From the NCBI RefSeq assembly GCF_026151205.1, contig NC_087077.1, positions 10,407,983-10,471,982 on the forward strand: a stretch of 64,000 nucleotides of DNA, given 5' to 3'. The translations under genes and the position numbers were made by a program. Shown piece by piece: positions 23,801 to 35,800 of the stretch (within the stretch, counting starts at the first letter, position 1; the number at the start of each line of letters is the position of its first letter). Under the pieces are notes generated by a model that did not search any database, had not been told where the DNA came from, and was given only the letters and a program-made list of their open reading frames with translations. Origin of the DNA: Bolinopsis microptera (lineage: Eukaryota > Ctenophora > Tentaculata > Lobata > Bolinopsidae).

Positions 23801-26800
23801 GTAAATGGTCTTTACTTTTTGATCGAAGAAAGTCTTGAGTTTGGCAGCCACTTCGATATCTTCACCATTTGGCAATTTGTTGGAGCCATATTCCTTATCT
23901 AAAAGTTTATTTATGACTTTATAGGTCCCTTTCGAGTCTCCTTTGCAAGAACTGAGCTGTTTATCATAGTAGCCATCCCTAGCTCGATTGATAGTGATTT
24001 CTGCGTCAACACATTTTTCAAAATGAGTAGTTTTAAACTCATCATTCTCTGGATACTTTTTGGCTTTTCGTTTTGCCCTTCTCCTCTCTCTGACAGCAAT
24101 TTGACATTTATTATCCCAAAAATCAGACTTTTCAGCAGTAAATCGTTTCGTAATAAGTGGGGCATGTTTGTCTAGCACCTGTTCAAGGACATTTTGATAA
24201 AGGTTCACAGCCTCGTCTAAGGATTGATATTCAGAAAGGTTAAGCTCTGAACAAAACAGATCTTCCCTGAACTTATCGATGTCAATTTTGCTTAGCTCTC
24301 TGACATCTTTTTCTTCATATGTACGAGCTTTATGAAGATCGAATGTGACTGGGACCTGAAAACTTAATAGATAGTGATCAGAGCTGGTTCCAGTGCTTGT
24401 CTCTACCATCATATCTGTTACAGACAATGAGTCACTTACACAGCCTAGAGTAAATAACAAGTCCAGTGTCCCGCCGGAGATGTGAGTAGGAGAGTCGACA
24501 TGCTGAAGGAAGCCTTTGCTCTCACAAAGAGCAATAAAGTTCTGGGCAGCATTATTGTATATGTCTTCAACATGGAAATTAAAGTCACCACAAATAATTG
24601 GAGATCCAGTTTTAAGCAGAAGATTGTCCAGGTATCCATCAAAGTCATCCATAAACTTAGATATTTTTGTTTCATCATATTTCGCTTTGGCCTGAGTGCT
24701 GCGATAAACTACACATAGCCTGATAATCTCACCAGCAGTTTTAATGACACATTCAAGTACTTCAAAAGATGAATATTTAGTAACATCATTGCGTACAGGC
24801 GATATCATTTTTGGGTTGAAGATAAAACCAACACCACCTCCCCTACCTCTTCGAGGGGCACTGATAATATCGAACCCAAAATCACGGATTTCGGCAAACT
24901 TTGCCCGATCATTAGTTTTTAGCCAAGTTTCCGTGATACAACAGATAGAAATCGAGTTATCTTTAAGCATTTCTAGTACGCCACAAGTTTTGTTGCATAG
25001 AGACCTTGCGTTGAAACAACCAATAGAAAGCTGTGATTTCTGTCGATTAGCACCTAATTTCACATTACGTTTTTTGAAATAAAGTCAGTGTTAGCAGCAA
25101 TACGTTTAGTTTCTCTTACCAACACAGGACAATCGTAAGCTGCCGCATTATGTGTTCTTGAATTCTCGGCATCATTAGTGTGTGTTGAAGCCAGACATCG
25201 AGCACAGGCATGTTTGTCCTTCTTCTGCTTAAATTGGCATGCTGAAGACCGGTGACTTCCCATACAGTACATGCAGGTAGGATGTTTATTTGTTTTGACT
25301 TCATTACAGTCAACAGAAGTGTGTCCAATCATTTGACAATGATAACACTGTTTGATGTAGAAGCGATCAGTTACTTTGTATCTGCGACTACCTAAATAGA
25401 GAGATCCTTGTTGTTGGTTAAAGAGGACTCTATAGACAGATGGTGATAGTTTGATTCCAATAGTGAGCTCTGTGCGTTCCTGCTTATCGTTGGTCAAACG
25501 TTTTATCTTATTGAGATAGACAATACTGATAGTGTGCCCTGCTTCATACAAATCTTTGATGGACGAGTTTTTCTCCACAATTTGGGCGACTAAGTGGTTC
25601 TTTTCAAGATCCCTAAGTTTATCGGCATCATTCCCTACAGCTGTAGTGTCTATATCGTCAAGAACTTCAGAAGAAACACCATAAATAGTAACTTTTGGCA
25701 GCATTTTGTTGCCATTCTTAGACTGATATCCATACGAATCTAAGGTATTTCCATCATTGAGAAGTGAAGTAGCCTTATCACGAATTTCAGCATTAGGGAA
25801 GCCAATTGAAACTTTCTTGTTGTTTTCATTACATCTGAGAAATACTACTTGACTGCTCTTTAATTTATCAGTAGCAAATTTTTTCACATTCGTCATTGTT
25901 GCAGCATTTACCGATTGTTCTTCTTTCGGGGACAGAATTAGAATCTCGGGTGATGAAGGTTGTGTACGTGTTGGAGCAATTGGAACATGTGGTGGTTGAG
26001 CAGATGGTGTGGAACTGTTTGAGTCGGTAAACAAGCTGGAATAGAGAACGTCCTTTTTATGAGAATCAGTACCGGATTTTGTTACAACAGTGTTTACTTT
26101 ATTGTCAATAACATCATTGATATTTTTCGTGAGGTCTTCTTTTAAAGATGAAAACTGTTCAGCAAATTGTTTCATAAAATCAACCTGATCTGAGGATCGC
26201 TCTTGAGCTCTCTCAGGTTTCTGGGACAGTTGTTCCTTCAGCAAGGTTTTAAGTTCAGACATCTCTTCCCTGAACTCCAAATTAATGGCATCTATTTTAT
26301 TATCTAACAATCCTACCCGATCTACGGTAGTAGCAGCCCTCTTTTCCTCCTCAGCAGTACTACAATCATTACAGATAAATAGAAAGCGACCAAATCGTTT
26401 AGCATAAGATGAAGTGTTGTTCACAGCATGAGACAGGTGAGCAGTAAAAACCGTGGGCGCACTGACATTGCAAGTTTCATCACAGTTGATAGCATGAAAA
26501 CTGTCCTTACACCAAAAACACTGTACAATGTCGGTACTTTTGACAACCTCATCATTCGAACAAGCTTTACATAAACCGTTGACGAGAAGATTCTTTGCAG
26601 AGTTATGAGCAGACTTTTCCATTGCAATTGTGTATTTGTACTTGTATAGATGTACAAAGGTAAAGTACAAACACCGTGCAGTAGCAGTGCAGTGGCAGTT
26701 AAAATTTCCGATTAAACAGAGATAAGGGAGCTCTGTTTTTCAACACGTAACAAAACTACAAACGAAAAAATTATACTATTACTATTACTATTCCTCAAGA

Positions 26801-29800
26801 GGCTCCCTCGCTAGCTCTGTGGCTCAGATACGCTTCCGCTCCTCAGTTATAACGCTATTCAATATTATTATTGTCATCGTAGCCAAGATCATTAATTTTA
26901 CATTAAGTTTTTTATGAAAACGTTAGATTATCTTGCCTTATCATAGTAAAGATTTTAGAGATTTGGAAAATGAATTGTGACATATAACTTAATGAACTTA
27001 ATAAGTCACACACATTCAAATTTCTCGTATTCAAGTTAAGATATGAGCAAGAATTTCTGTTGAATTATGTTGAACGATTGCACGCGTGTGACGTGAAGGC
27101 AATGATTTCACTAACGTGTACACTTGAGCGATTGGAGTGAAAATATTAAATAAACTTATTTTGTTGGTACCGTGTAAATAGATCTTATAAATAAATAGTA
27201 AATAGTAAATAGATCAAGATATATGGTACCGTGTAACATATATCTTGCTCAGGTCTGGAGGCGAGCCAGGAAGGAGAAACTTACTTGGTCTCAACTCAGG
27301 TTAGCAAGGAACTTATTTACTTTTAGTCTAATTTAAGTTTACTTTTTTGAGTTTTTATGCATTTTTTGCCATTGTGAAACACATAGAATATTGATTTCAA
27401 TGCAGGAAAAGAGTGTGACAGTGTCTTGTCAAGTGTTTCCGCTGGAACAGAGCAAGTACGCAAGTGTTCATTTCTTCAAGGATGATGTTAAAAAGACCCA
27501 GGATCCTGGTTAGACACTTTTAACAATAGACATATTTCAGATATCATATGACTGATATTCACTCATTGCAAATAATCAAATTAATGATCTATATTTAAAG
27601 ATCAGCTTTCTTTCACCATGACTCTATTTCTTCCTTTTCAGTGGTCCTGGTAGCATCAAGTGACCACAAGTCCGCTAGTTACACCGTCCAAGAAGAGGGA
27701 ACCTGGCGGTGTGGTCTAGCTGACGACATCACGGGGGACATCAACAAACCTGTCTCTGATGCTGTCGTCTCCAAACTTAGTGAGTGTTTTTTGTGTTTAG
27801 TAGTCGCTGTCGCCTCCAAACTTAATGAGTGTTTTGTGTGTTTAGTAGTCGCTGTCGCCTCCAAACTTAATGAGTGTTTTGTGTGTTTAGTAGTCGCTGT
27901 CATCTCCAAACTTAGTGAGTGTTTTGTGTGTTTAGTAGTCGCTGTCATCTCCAAACTTAGTGAGTGTTTTTTGTGTTTAGTAATCGCTGTCATCTCCAAA
28001 CTTAGTGAGTGTTTTGTGTGTTTAGTAGTCGCTGTCGTCTCCAAACTTAGTGAGTGTTTTGTGTGTTTAGCAGTCGCTGTCGCCTCCAAACTTAATGAGT
28101 GTTTTGTGTGTTTAGTAGTCGCTGTCATCTCCAAACTTAGTGAGTGTTTTGTGTGTTTAGTAGTCGCTGTCATCTCCAAACTTAGTGAGTGTTTTTTGTG
28201 TTTAGTAATCGCTGTCATCTCCAAACTTAGTGAGTGTTTTGTGTGTTTAGTAGTCGCTGTCATCTCCAAACTTAGTGAGTGTTTTGTGTGTTTAGTAGTC
28301 GCTGTCGTCTCCAAACTTAGTGAGTGTTTTGTGTGTTTAGCAGTCGCTGTCGCCTCCAAACTTAGTGAGTGTTTTGTGTGTTTAGTAGTCGCTGTCATCT
28401 CCAAACTTAGTGAGTGTTTTGTGTGTTTAGTAGTCGCTGTCATCTCCAAACTTAGTGAGTGTTTTGTGTGTTTAGTAGTCGCTGTCATCTCCAAACTTAG
28501 TGAGTGTTTTTTGTGTTTAGTAATCGCTGTCATCTCCAAACTTAGTGAGTGTTTTGTGTGTTTAGTAGTCGTTGTCGTCTCCAAACTTAGTGAGTGTTTT
28601 GTGTGTTTAGCTGTCGCTGTCATCTCCAAACTTAGTGAGTGTTTTGTGTGTTTAGTAGTCGCTGTCGCCTCCAAACTTAGTGAGTGTTTTGTGTGTTTAG
28701 TAGTCGCTGTCATCTCCAAACTTAGTGAGTGTTTTGTGTGTTTTGTGTGTTTAGTAGTCGCTGTTATCTCCAAACTTAGTGAGTGTTTTGTGTGTTTAGT
28801 AGTCGCTGTCATCTCCAAACTTAGTGAGTGTTTTTTGTGTTTAGTAATCGGGAGGTCGCTGAAAATAACGGGTTCTTTTCATCTTTTGTGTGTTTTTATT
28901 ACTTCGCGGCGAATGTTTTCAGACAATAGAATAGTGATAAAGCAGTAGTTCACATTTTTAACTAGAACTGTCGAGTAGTGTACTGCGTAGATACAGAAAG
29001 TAGCTATTGTTGATGTTAAGACAATGGTAGACCTGGAGAGGACAAAGGAAATATCCGTCACAACTCTCAAATTATCGTCACAACTCACCTCTAATCAACT
29101 GATTATTAAATACTTTTCAAATTTTACAGAGTACAGCAATAGATGAATATAAAATAGAATCGTTCAAAATATCGCCCCCATCTGTAAAATATGATGGGCA
29201 CCCAAACACGGTAAACACATAGTGAACTATGTCCGCAGTAACTTGGACCCATTACATCGAATTAATCTAAATCCAAAAATTTATGAAAAACTATTTAATA
29301 ACAAACAAATCCATGGTGAATAACTGTGGATAAAGAGTCAAAATTGGTATTTCAATACGTCAAATTCCAGATACATTAGATACAGGTCTGAAACGGTCAT
29401 TAATGTGTGAGAAGGTGTGCGGGTGAAGTGTGATATGATGTTGAAAGTATAGGAAGGTAGATAAAAAAAATTAATAAAACAAAAATAATAATAATATGGG
29501 GAGCAAAGAGACTAGGCTAGACTGTTGTTTCACTGTCCAATAAACATTTCCAGAGATGCTTAGTGACCTCAGCTTTGAAAAGACTAGTAGACACAATCTG
29601 TCTTACCTGTAAAGGGAGTCCATTCCACAGTATATGGGTTCTGTAGAAAAATGATTTTGCCAGTGGGCTATTTGAGGTACATGTGGTGTGTGAATTCTGA
29701 CTTAACTTAGGTAAAATTGATGACACAATAGACAGACTGTCGAGGTGGCAACGTCTTAGTCGAGAAGTGCCCTGATATAAAGAGAGATAGCGAGGCAGCG

Positions 29801-32800
29801 ATACAGGAATTAAATTGTTAAGAACTTTGTGGAAAAAAATAAGATCATTCAAGTCAAACTTTTGAGACAAAGGGAGAATGTCGACAAGCTTGCACTTTTT
29901 GACATATTGCTCAGGTGGATAACTGCGGCCCTCTTCAGACAGAATCCATTTAATAGCTCTCTTTTGGAGACTTTCTAATTTATCACTAAGTGATTTATTA
30001 CAAGGGCGCCAGATTATGGAACAATTTTCGAATTGGCTACGAACCAGGGAGAGGTAAAGCGCCCGGCGACGTTTCTGATCAATGACAATATGGCCATCTC
30101 TTCTGACCATACCAAGTTGTTGGCAGGCCTTAGTATAAATTCTGTCGCACTGACTATTCCAACTAAGCTTAGGAGTAACATCGACTCCAAGATCTTTTTC
30201 TAACTCTACATACACAAGATAAAATGGATATTTTTACATTTCACTGACTATAATTCTGAAGAAAAGAGTTCGACTGCTCTGTTTAGATATCACTATTAAA
30301 TATTATCCACTAACTTTCAGCAGAATTACAGAACATATAACAACAAAACATAACAACACTGAATGAAGTATCTGTTATAGTCAAGGGATGTAATTTTGCG
30401 GTCCCCGACTCTTACATAACTAACCACAGAGTATAACATCCTCGTAACTTTCTCTCTGATCTTACTGTAACAGTGAGAGTTTCAGTATTGAAAGAATCAA
30501 TCATCTTAAAACCTAACCCTTATATTTTCAGCGCTCACGATGGAAAAACCAGATGAGCTGGCTGTTTCAACTGCAGAATACAGCATTTCCTGTGTAGCCT
30601 CTTATCTCGACACCATGGCTCTTCCTGAACTGACTCTGACTTTGAATGGCAATGCTGTAACCGGAACTACCTCCAACATAGGTGAGCTTTCTTTCTTTTT
30701 AGCATGTCACAATTCAAAGCCCTATCATGACACTTTGAGCCGTATATTATAAGTCAGGCCGGAATCAACGCGAAGTCAAGATTACTTCCGTCCATACAGC
30801 TCAGCTGATAGAGTATGTCAGCTGTCTAAAGCACCCTGTGTTTATCCGTAATCACCCAGTTTATAACTCCTGACTTAACACTCTTTCCCCAGACGGGAGC
30901 ACGTACCGTATCTCAACGTTATTCGCCACACCATCAAGTGGAATAGCTGGAGAATACACGTGTAATTCCAAGTGGAAGATCACAGACGGGGTGGTTATCA
31001 GTGAGAGTCAGTTAAAGCAGACTGTGGATTTCCTTGGTGAGTAATAGAAGATATATTTGCAGTTTCTTTGTTTAGTTTCTTTATTTGTACCTGAAAATTC
31101 GTCATTACTATTGTGATATTGTCACAATTGGCCCGAACAAAAATTTGCTAAGTACTTTACATTTTACAAAAAGCTTCAAGCACCCACTGAAAAGTAACTT
31201 ACTCCACTCCAGAGTTCAGACTCAAGTCACGAAGATGACCATGGTATTTGCAGGTTTCAAGACAGAATACCCTGGTGGAGAGGATGGTACCAGCGCCGAG
31301 AAGATCATAGCGTCAAAAGACACTGATTTTACTCTGCTCTGTGAAACTTTCCCTGTGTCAGGTGGGTTTCTGGGGAAGATTTTCAGTTATATTTAAGTGG
31401 AGTCATAAGCTTAGCTATCTGAATAGCAAAGTTTGTTGCCAAATAAGATCTAGTATAGGAGGAAGAATGGTTTGACTTTGACTTTCGTCCCTTCAGGAAC
31501 ACAACCGACAGTGAAGTTTTTCGTGGATGGCTCTGAGACGGCAGCCAGCGCAGGCAACTCTCTCGCCGTGACGGCTACAGGAGAGAAAACTGTTTACTGC
31601 ACTGCAACTGTTGGTAGTCAGGTAAGTGTACTTAGTGTTATTGGTTTGGATATTGGAATTGAAGATAAGAAAATGAAGAATTTCCCGCTCATTTGTTAAG
31701 AAAAATAGGCACATCTTAAAAGCTCATGTTTATCCTTTTGACCAATATAACTGACTCCTGCAGACGGTAACATCTAAGACGATGACGCTGGTACCTACAG
31801 AGCTGACTGTGGAGCTGACCCCGGCTCTGGTGTACGGAACAGTTGGTGACACTCTCACTCTTACCTGCTCCATGAAGGGGGACAATGTCGAGCTGGTAAC
31901 GTTTACTTTCTTAAAGTTTATCGTTTGTAATAGAATTTATAATAGTTAACATTTCAATGTATCAACCACTATATATCTAATGGTTTAGCGTTTAAGATAA
32001 AACAGTAAGGATAGTAGATAGTAGTAACATGCACTCAAGCCACAATGTTAATGTAAATTGATAAATGGAACAAGCCATATTCCCGAATAAATTAAATTTC
32101 TAGGAACAAATGTTTCTTTTTTAAAATTTGTTTATGCTGACAATTCACTTAATTTTGTGCAAAATAAGGCTCCGGTGTATAAAAGTAGTAATTTACCAAC
32201 TTGCTGTTTTTATTGAGTACTCTTATCTGATTGGTTACTCTTATCTGATTGGCTATTGTTTTTATAGAAAGGCTTTCTATTAAAACTGTACGGTCAAGTT
32301 GTTAATGAAAGAAAATTATGAGCTGAAGCTATAAAATAATGAAAAATTTCAGTTCATACAACAGTTTTCCACGGTAAGATGAAGATGGAATCCCCGATTA
32401 CTTTTGATCAATCATTTTTTACCTCTCCAATTAATCATAACTACTTTGGTCACAAATCCAGAAGATGACGACATTCTCTTTTTGTGACCGAACTTGTCAC
32501 TATTGATGGGGAGAATGCAAAGCATTTTTGTGGTTGATAATCGCATCTGCTTTACAAAGGATATTTTATTCCGATATTAACGAGAATCAAATTGTTGATT
32601 AAATTTTGACGATTCCATTAGCATATTTGACCCTTGATCAGAGTGATATTTTTTCAGAAAACATTCTTCGAGCTGTTAAGCGCATGCTTGAAGCATATGA
32701 TAATAAACACAAATCTTAGCTTTACCTTGCTATTTTGCTCTACAGCTACTATTAAAGAAATGGCACCAAAATATATCCTTGTGTTTTACAAGCTGCTAAA

Positions 32801-35800
32801 ATGATTCCTCTCAGGCGGTACTGAACACGTATGTGGATGGCTCCAACACGTTCACTAAGGACAGTGCGGATGTGGACGATACTGGGGCCTCCAAGTTCGA
32901 TATCACCATCTCAAAGTGAGTGCAAAATACCTTATTCTCCAAAAATTCGCCCAAATGATTTCAAATTTTTCGCCCAAATTTTTCGCTCAATATAATAGAT
33001 CACAAATTTTTGGGAACTAAGGTATGCAAAATATGCCAAATATTCAGTATTTGATCACCGGAATACTAAACAATCTAAATTTCGTCGAGGAACACACATA
33101 CTATCCGGAATGAGATGATCAGTTGTACAATGTACACGAGGCCACGTAGCTGGAGTTATGAGTGCTTAACAAATAATTATGATAATAAATAAATAAAATA
33201 AATTACAAAATCGCTCCCAGGACCAACACATGGGCAAGGTGTGGTATGTACATATTGAGTGAGGGACTCCATTTCTACTCCGATCCCATCAGGATTTATT
33301 ACAGAGGTGAGGTTAACTTTCTTATATTAAAAAACCGATAATTGATACCAAATTGTTGATTGTTCTGAACACTTGAACAAAAACTTCAATCGTTTGTGAG
33401 TCTCGTGCCGCTAAGTTACCCACCACTGAGCTAAACCATCTAACTATGTTCCCTGATTTACAATTTAACGATTAAAATGTTGTTGTCTCACAGAGAGCAC
33501 TGTTTCCCCTGACTATCTCGTCCTGCTGGCTGGAGGGAGCAGCTCCTTCACTCTTCAAGTGTATGGTGACCCCTCTCAAGTGACCGCCTCCAACCCTGAA
33601 ATTCAGACCAACAAGATTACCGACAAATCGTCCGACTGGTCAGTCTTCTTATAATTATTTTAATACTCACACAATTAACACAATTTATTAGCTTGGCCAT
33701 GCTCTGGTGTCCGATTTAATGCCTAAATGATTCAGATACTAACATATTTTGCATCAGCTGAATTATGAATACTTGAATATTTGGTTCTTTTGTGATAGTC
33801 AAAACGCGACAACTAGCGCTGGATGGCGACAACTAGCGCTGGATGGCGACAACTAGCGCTGGATAGCGTTAGTTGTCGCCATCCAGCGCTAGTTGTCGCG
33901 TTTTGACTATCGCAAAAGAACCGAATATTTTGACGTTTGCAAATTGCATTTTCACTCTTTTTGTGGCTATCCTTATATACAGTTGAAAAGTATCGTGGTT
34001 AATCAGTGATAATTAATAAATATACATTATGTATATTAATTATTAATGATATAATGTACAACCCACTCTTCAGGATGACCTACTACGAAGTACCAGTAAC
34101 GTCCGCCAAAACCAAATGGTACGGTCCTCTAGACTTTACTATCACCTATACCTCAGACAAGGACACGGATGTTAAGGAGACTAAACTCTATGTTACCGGT
34201 TAGGACTTGTTGATATTTTTAGTAATATTTACTAGCTATTATTTAATTCTTTGGAAATGTTTTCTTGATTCGAGACAACGTTTAATAAATATAGTATAAA
34301 TATTATAATACGATATTATAGGTGTATGTGGTGAGTGGTGAGGTTATATTAAGGTCACAAAACCTCACATCCGAGTGTTATTGTATTATCTTCTACTCAA
34401 CATACAGTTAGAATATTAAGTTACACAACTCTGCATTATACTCTGACTTGGACTCTTCCTCTTTTGCCAAAATTGTTGGTAATAAATCCGTTCATAAACT
34501 ATTATATTATATATTATGTTGCATTTAGACACGCAGGAAAACACACAATATGAGGCTTTAATGAGAGCAGCTCAAATTATTTGTTATATTATAAGTACTA
34601 TGTAGTATTGAAAGTGTTAAATATTACATTATTACATAATATAGTATCAAATATTATACACATTTAACCCCACACACACAGATGTGTCATTGAGCGCCTA
34701 CTCGGAGAACGTAGCTGCCGCTCAGGATATAGTTCTGATCTGCTCCCATGTTAACCCTCCTGTGTACAACCTGCCTTCTGTAACCTGGACCAAGGGAGAG
34801 CTGGTAATAGAGGATTCAGCCAGAGGTAATTACCGACTCACTGGTTTCTTCTAATTGCTAATTGTGGTTTATTTCCGATCATGTGCGTTTTTTTCCCGAT
34901 GGAACAAAATAATGAAATCCACAAAAACATTTTCCCATAATTTTGATCCATATACGTTCTCAAGTTGAAATCACGAATGGCAAAGACGAAACTACACTGA
35001 AGATAAAATCCGTCGAGGAATCTGACACTGGACTCTACAAATGTGCTGTTGACTTCAAAAATAAAACCGACGTTGTTATGTTTCAGAAGACTTCTGACTC
35101 TGTTCAGCAAAACGTAGTCGGGGAAGGTAGGTGTTTTATTATTTAACTTATTATATCGGACGTTATTTGACTCGACATTACGTAAAAGGACATAATTCTG
35201 AGTAAACATTAAAATGGACGCCCCTGTTGGCGCCCCTCCCCTTTTAGCGCCCCTCCCTAAAATTGAACAAATAAGGTGATATTAGAGGATACGCCGGTAA
35301 AATCTCTAAAAAAGTGTGTTTATAGAGCAAAACGCGCAGTTTTGCAAAATAGTCCCACATTCAAACGACGAATTTGCGCCCCCCTAAGATGGTGCCCCCC
35401 CCCCCCCCCCCCGCACAGCGGGCCCTTCTTTACGCCACTGGTCTCCAGCGTCCGATTAATGTCCGTTCAAATAAAGTCCGATAACTCGATAAGGTAGTCA
35501 AGTTTAATTGGAGATATACTGGCGTAGCAGATATAATAATACTAGAAATTTATTACTGACCCGTTTAATTTACATATCTTACATTTTTGCAACATAACAC
35601 AGCCACAGTTTTGAGGACATTGCTTTGGTTCCATCTGCTCTGACCCCCAACAATTGTCACTGCTTATCTGATATTTACAGCCGAAACAAGTAAATTTCAC
35701 ACCTGTTACTCATTTCAGCTTATTTCTCCGACTCAGAAGCTTGGATGGGACAGCAAGTTAACGCACTGTTCCGGATATCTTGTCATGTTCATTACAGTCG

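Larger units (their letters stand above)
21910..26860 (-). mobile_element. Full-length CR1/L2-like LINE in intron 5 of gene 1
   Basis: Two adjacent reading frames on the minus strand, ORF1 then ORF2, plus a 3' tail of (ATTT)n at about 21930-21910, typical of CR1/L2-group elements. The 5' boundary near 26,860 is approximate. Its strand is opposite to the host gene. Both ORFs are long and uninterrupted, so the copy is probably young. Confidence 0.85.

Noticed and set aside
27679-28818. Minus-strand ORF of KHTKHSLSLEMTATT repeats
   Set aside because: Complement of the 45-bp minisatellite; the unit is a multiple of three without stops, so it is open on both strands.
35216-35450. Complete hAT element in gene 1 intron 19
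   Set aside because: The right side ends TTACGCCACTG, like a hAT terminus, but no matching left terminus or 8-bp TSD was found; GC-rich CGCCCC repeats and a poly-C run are present.
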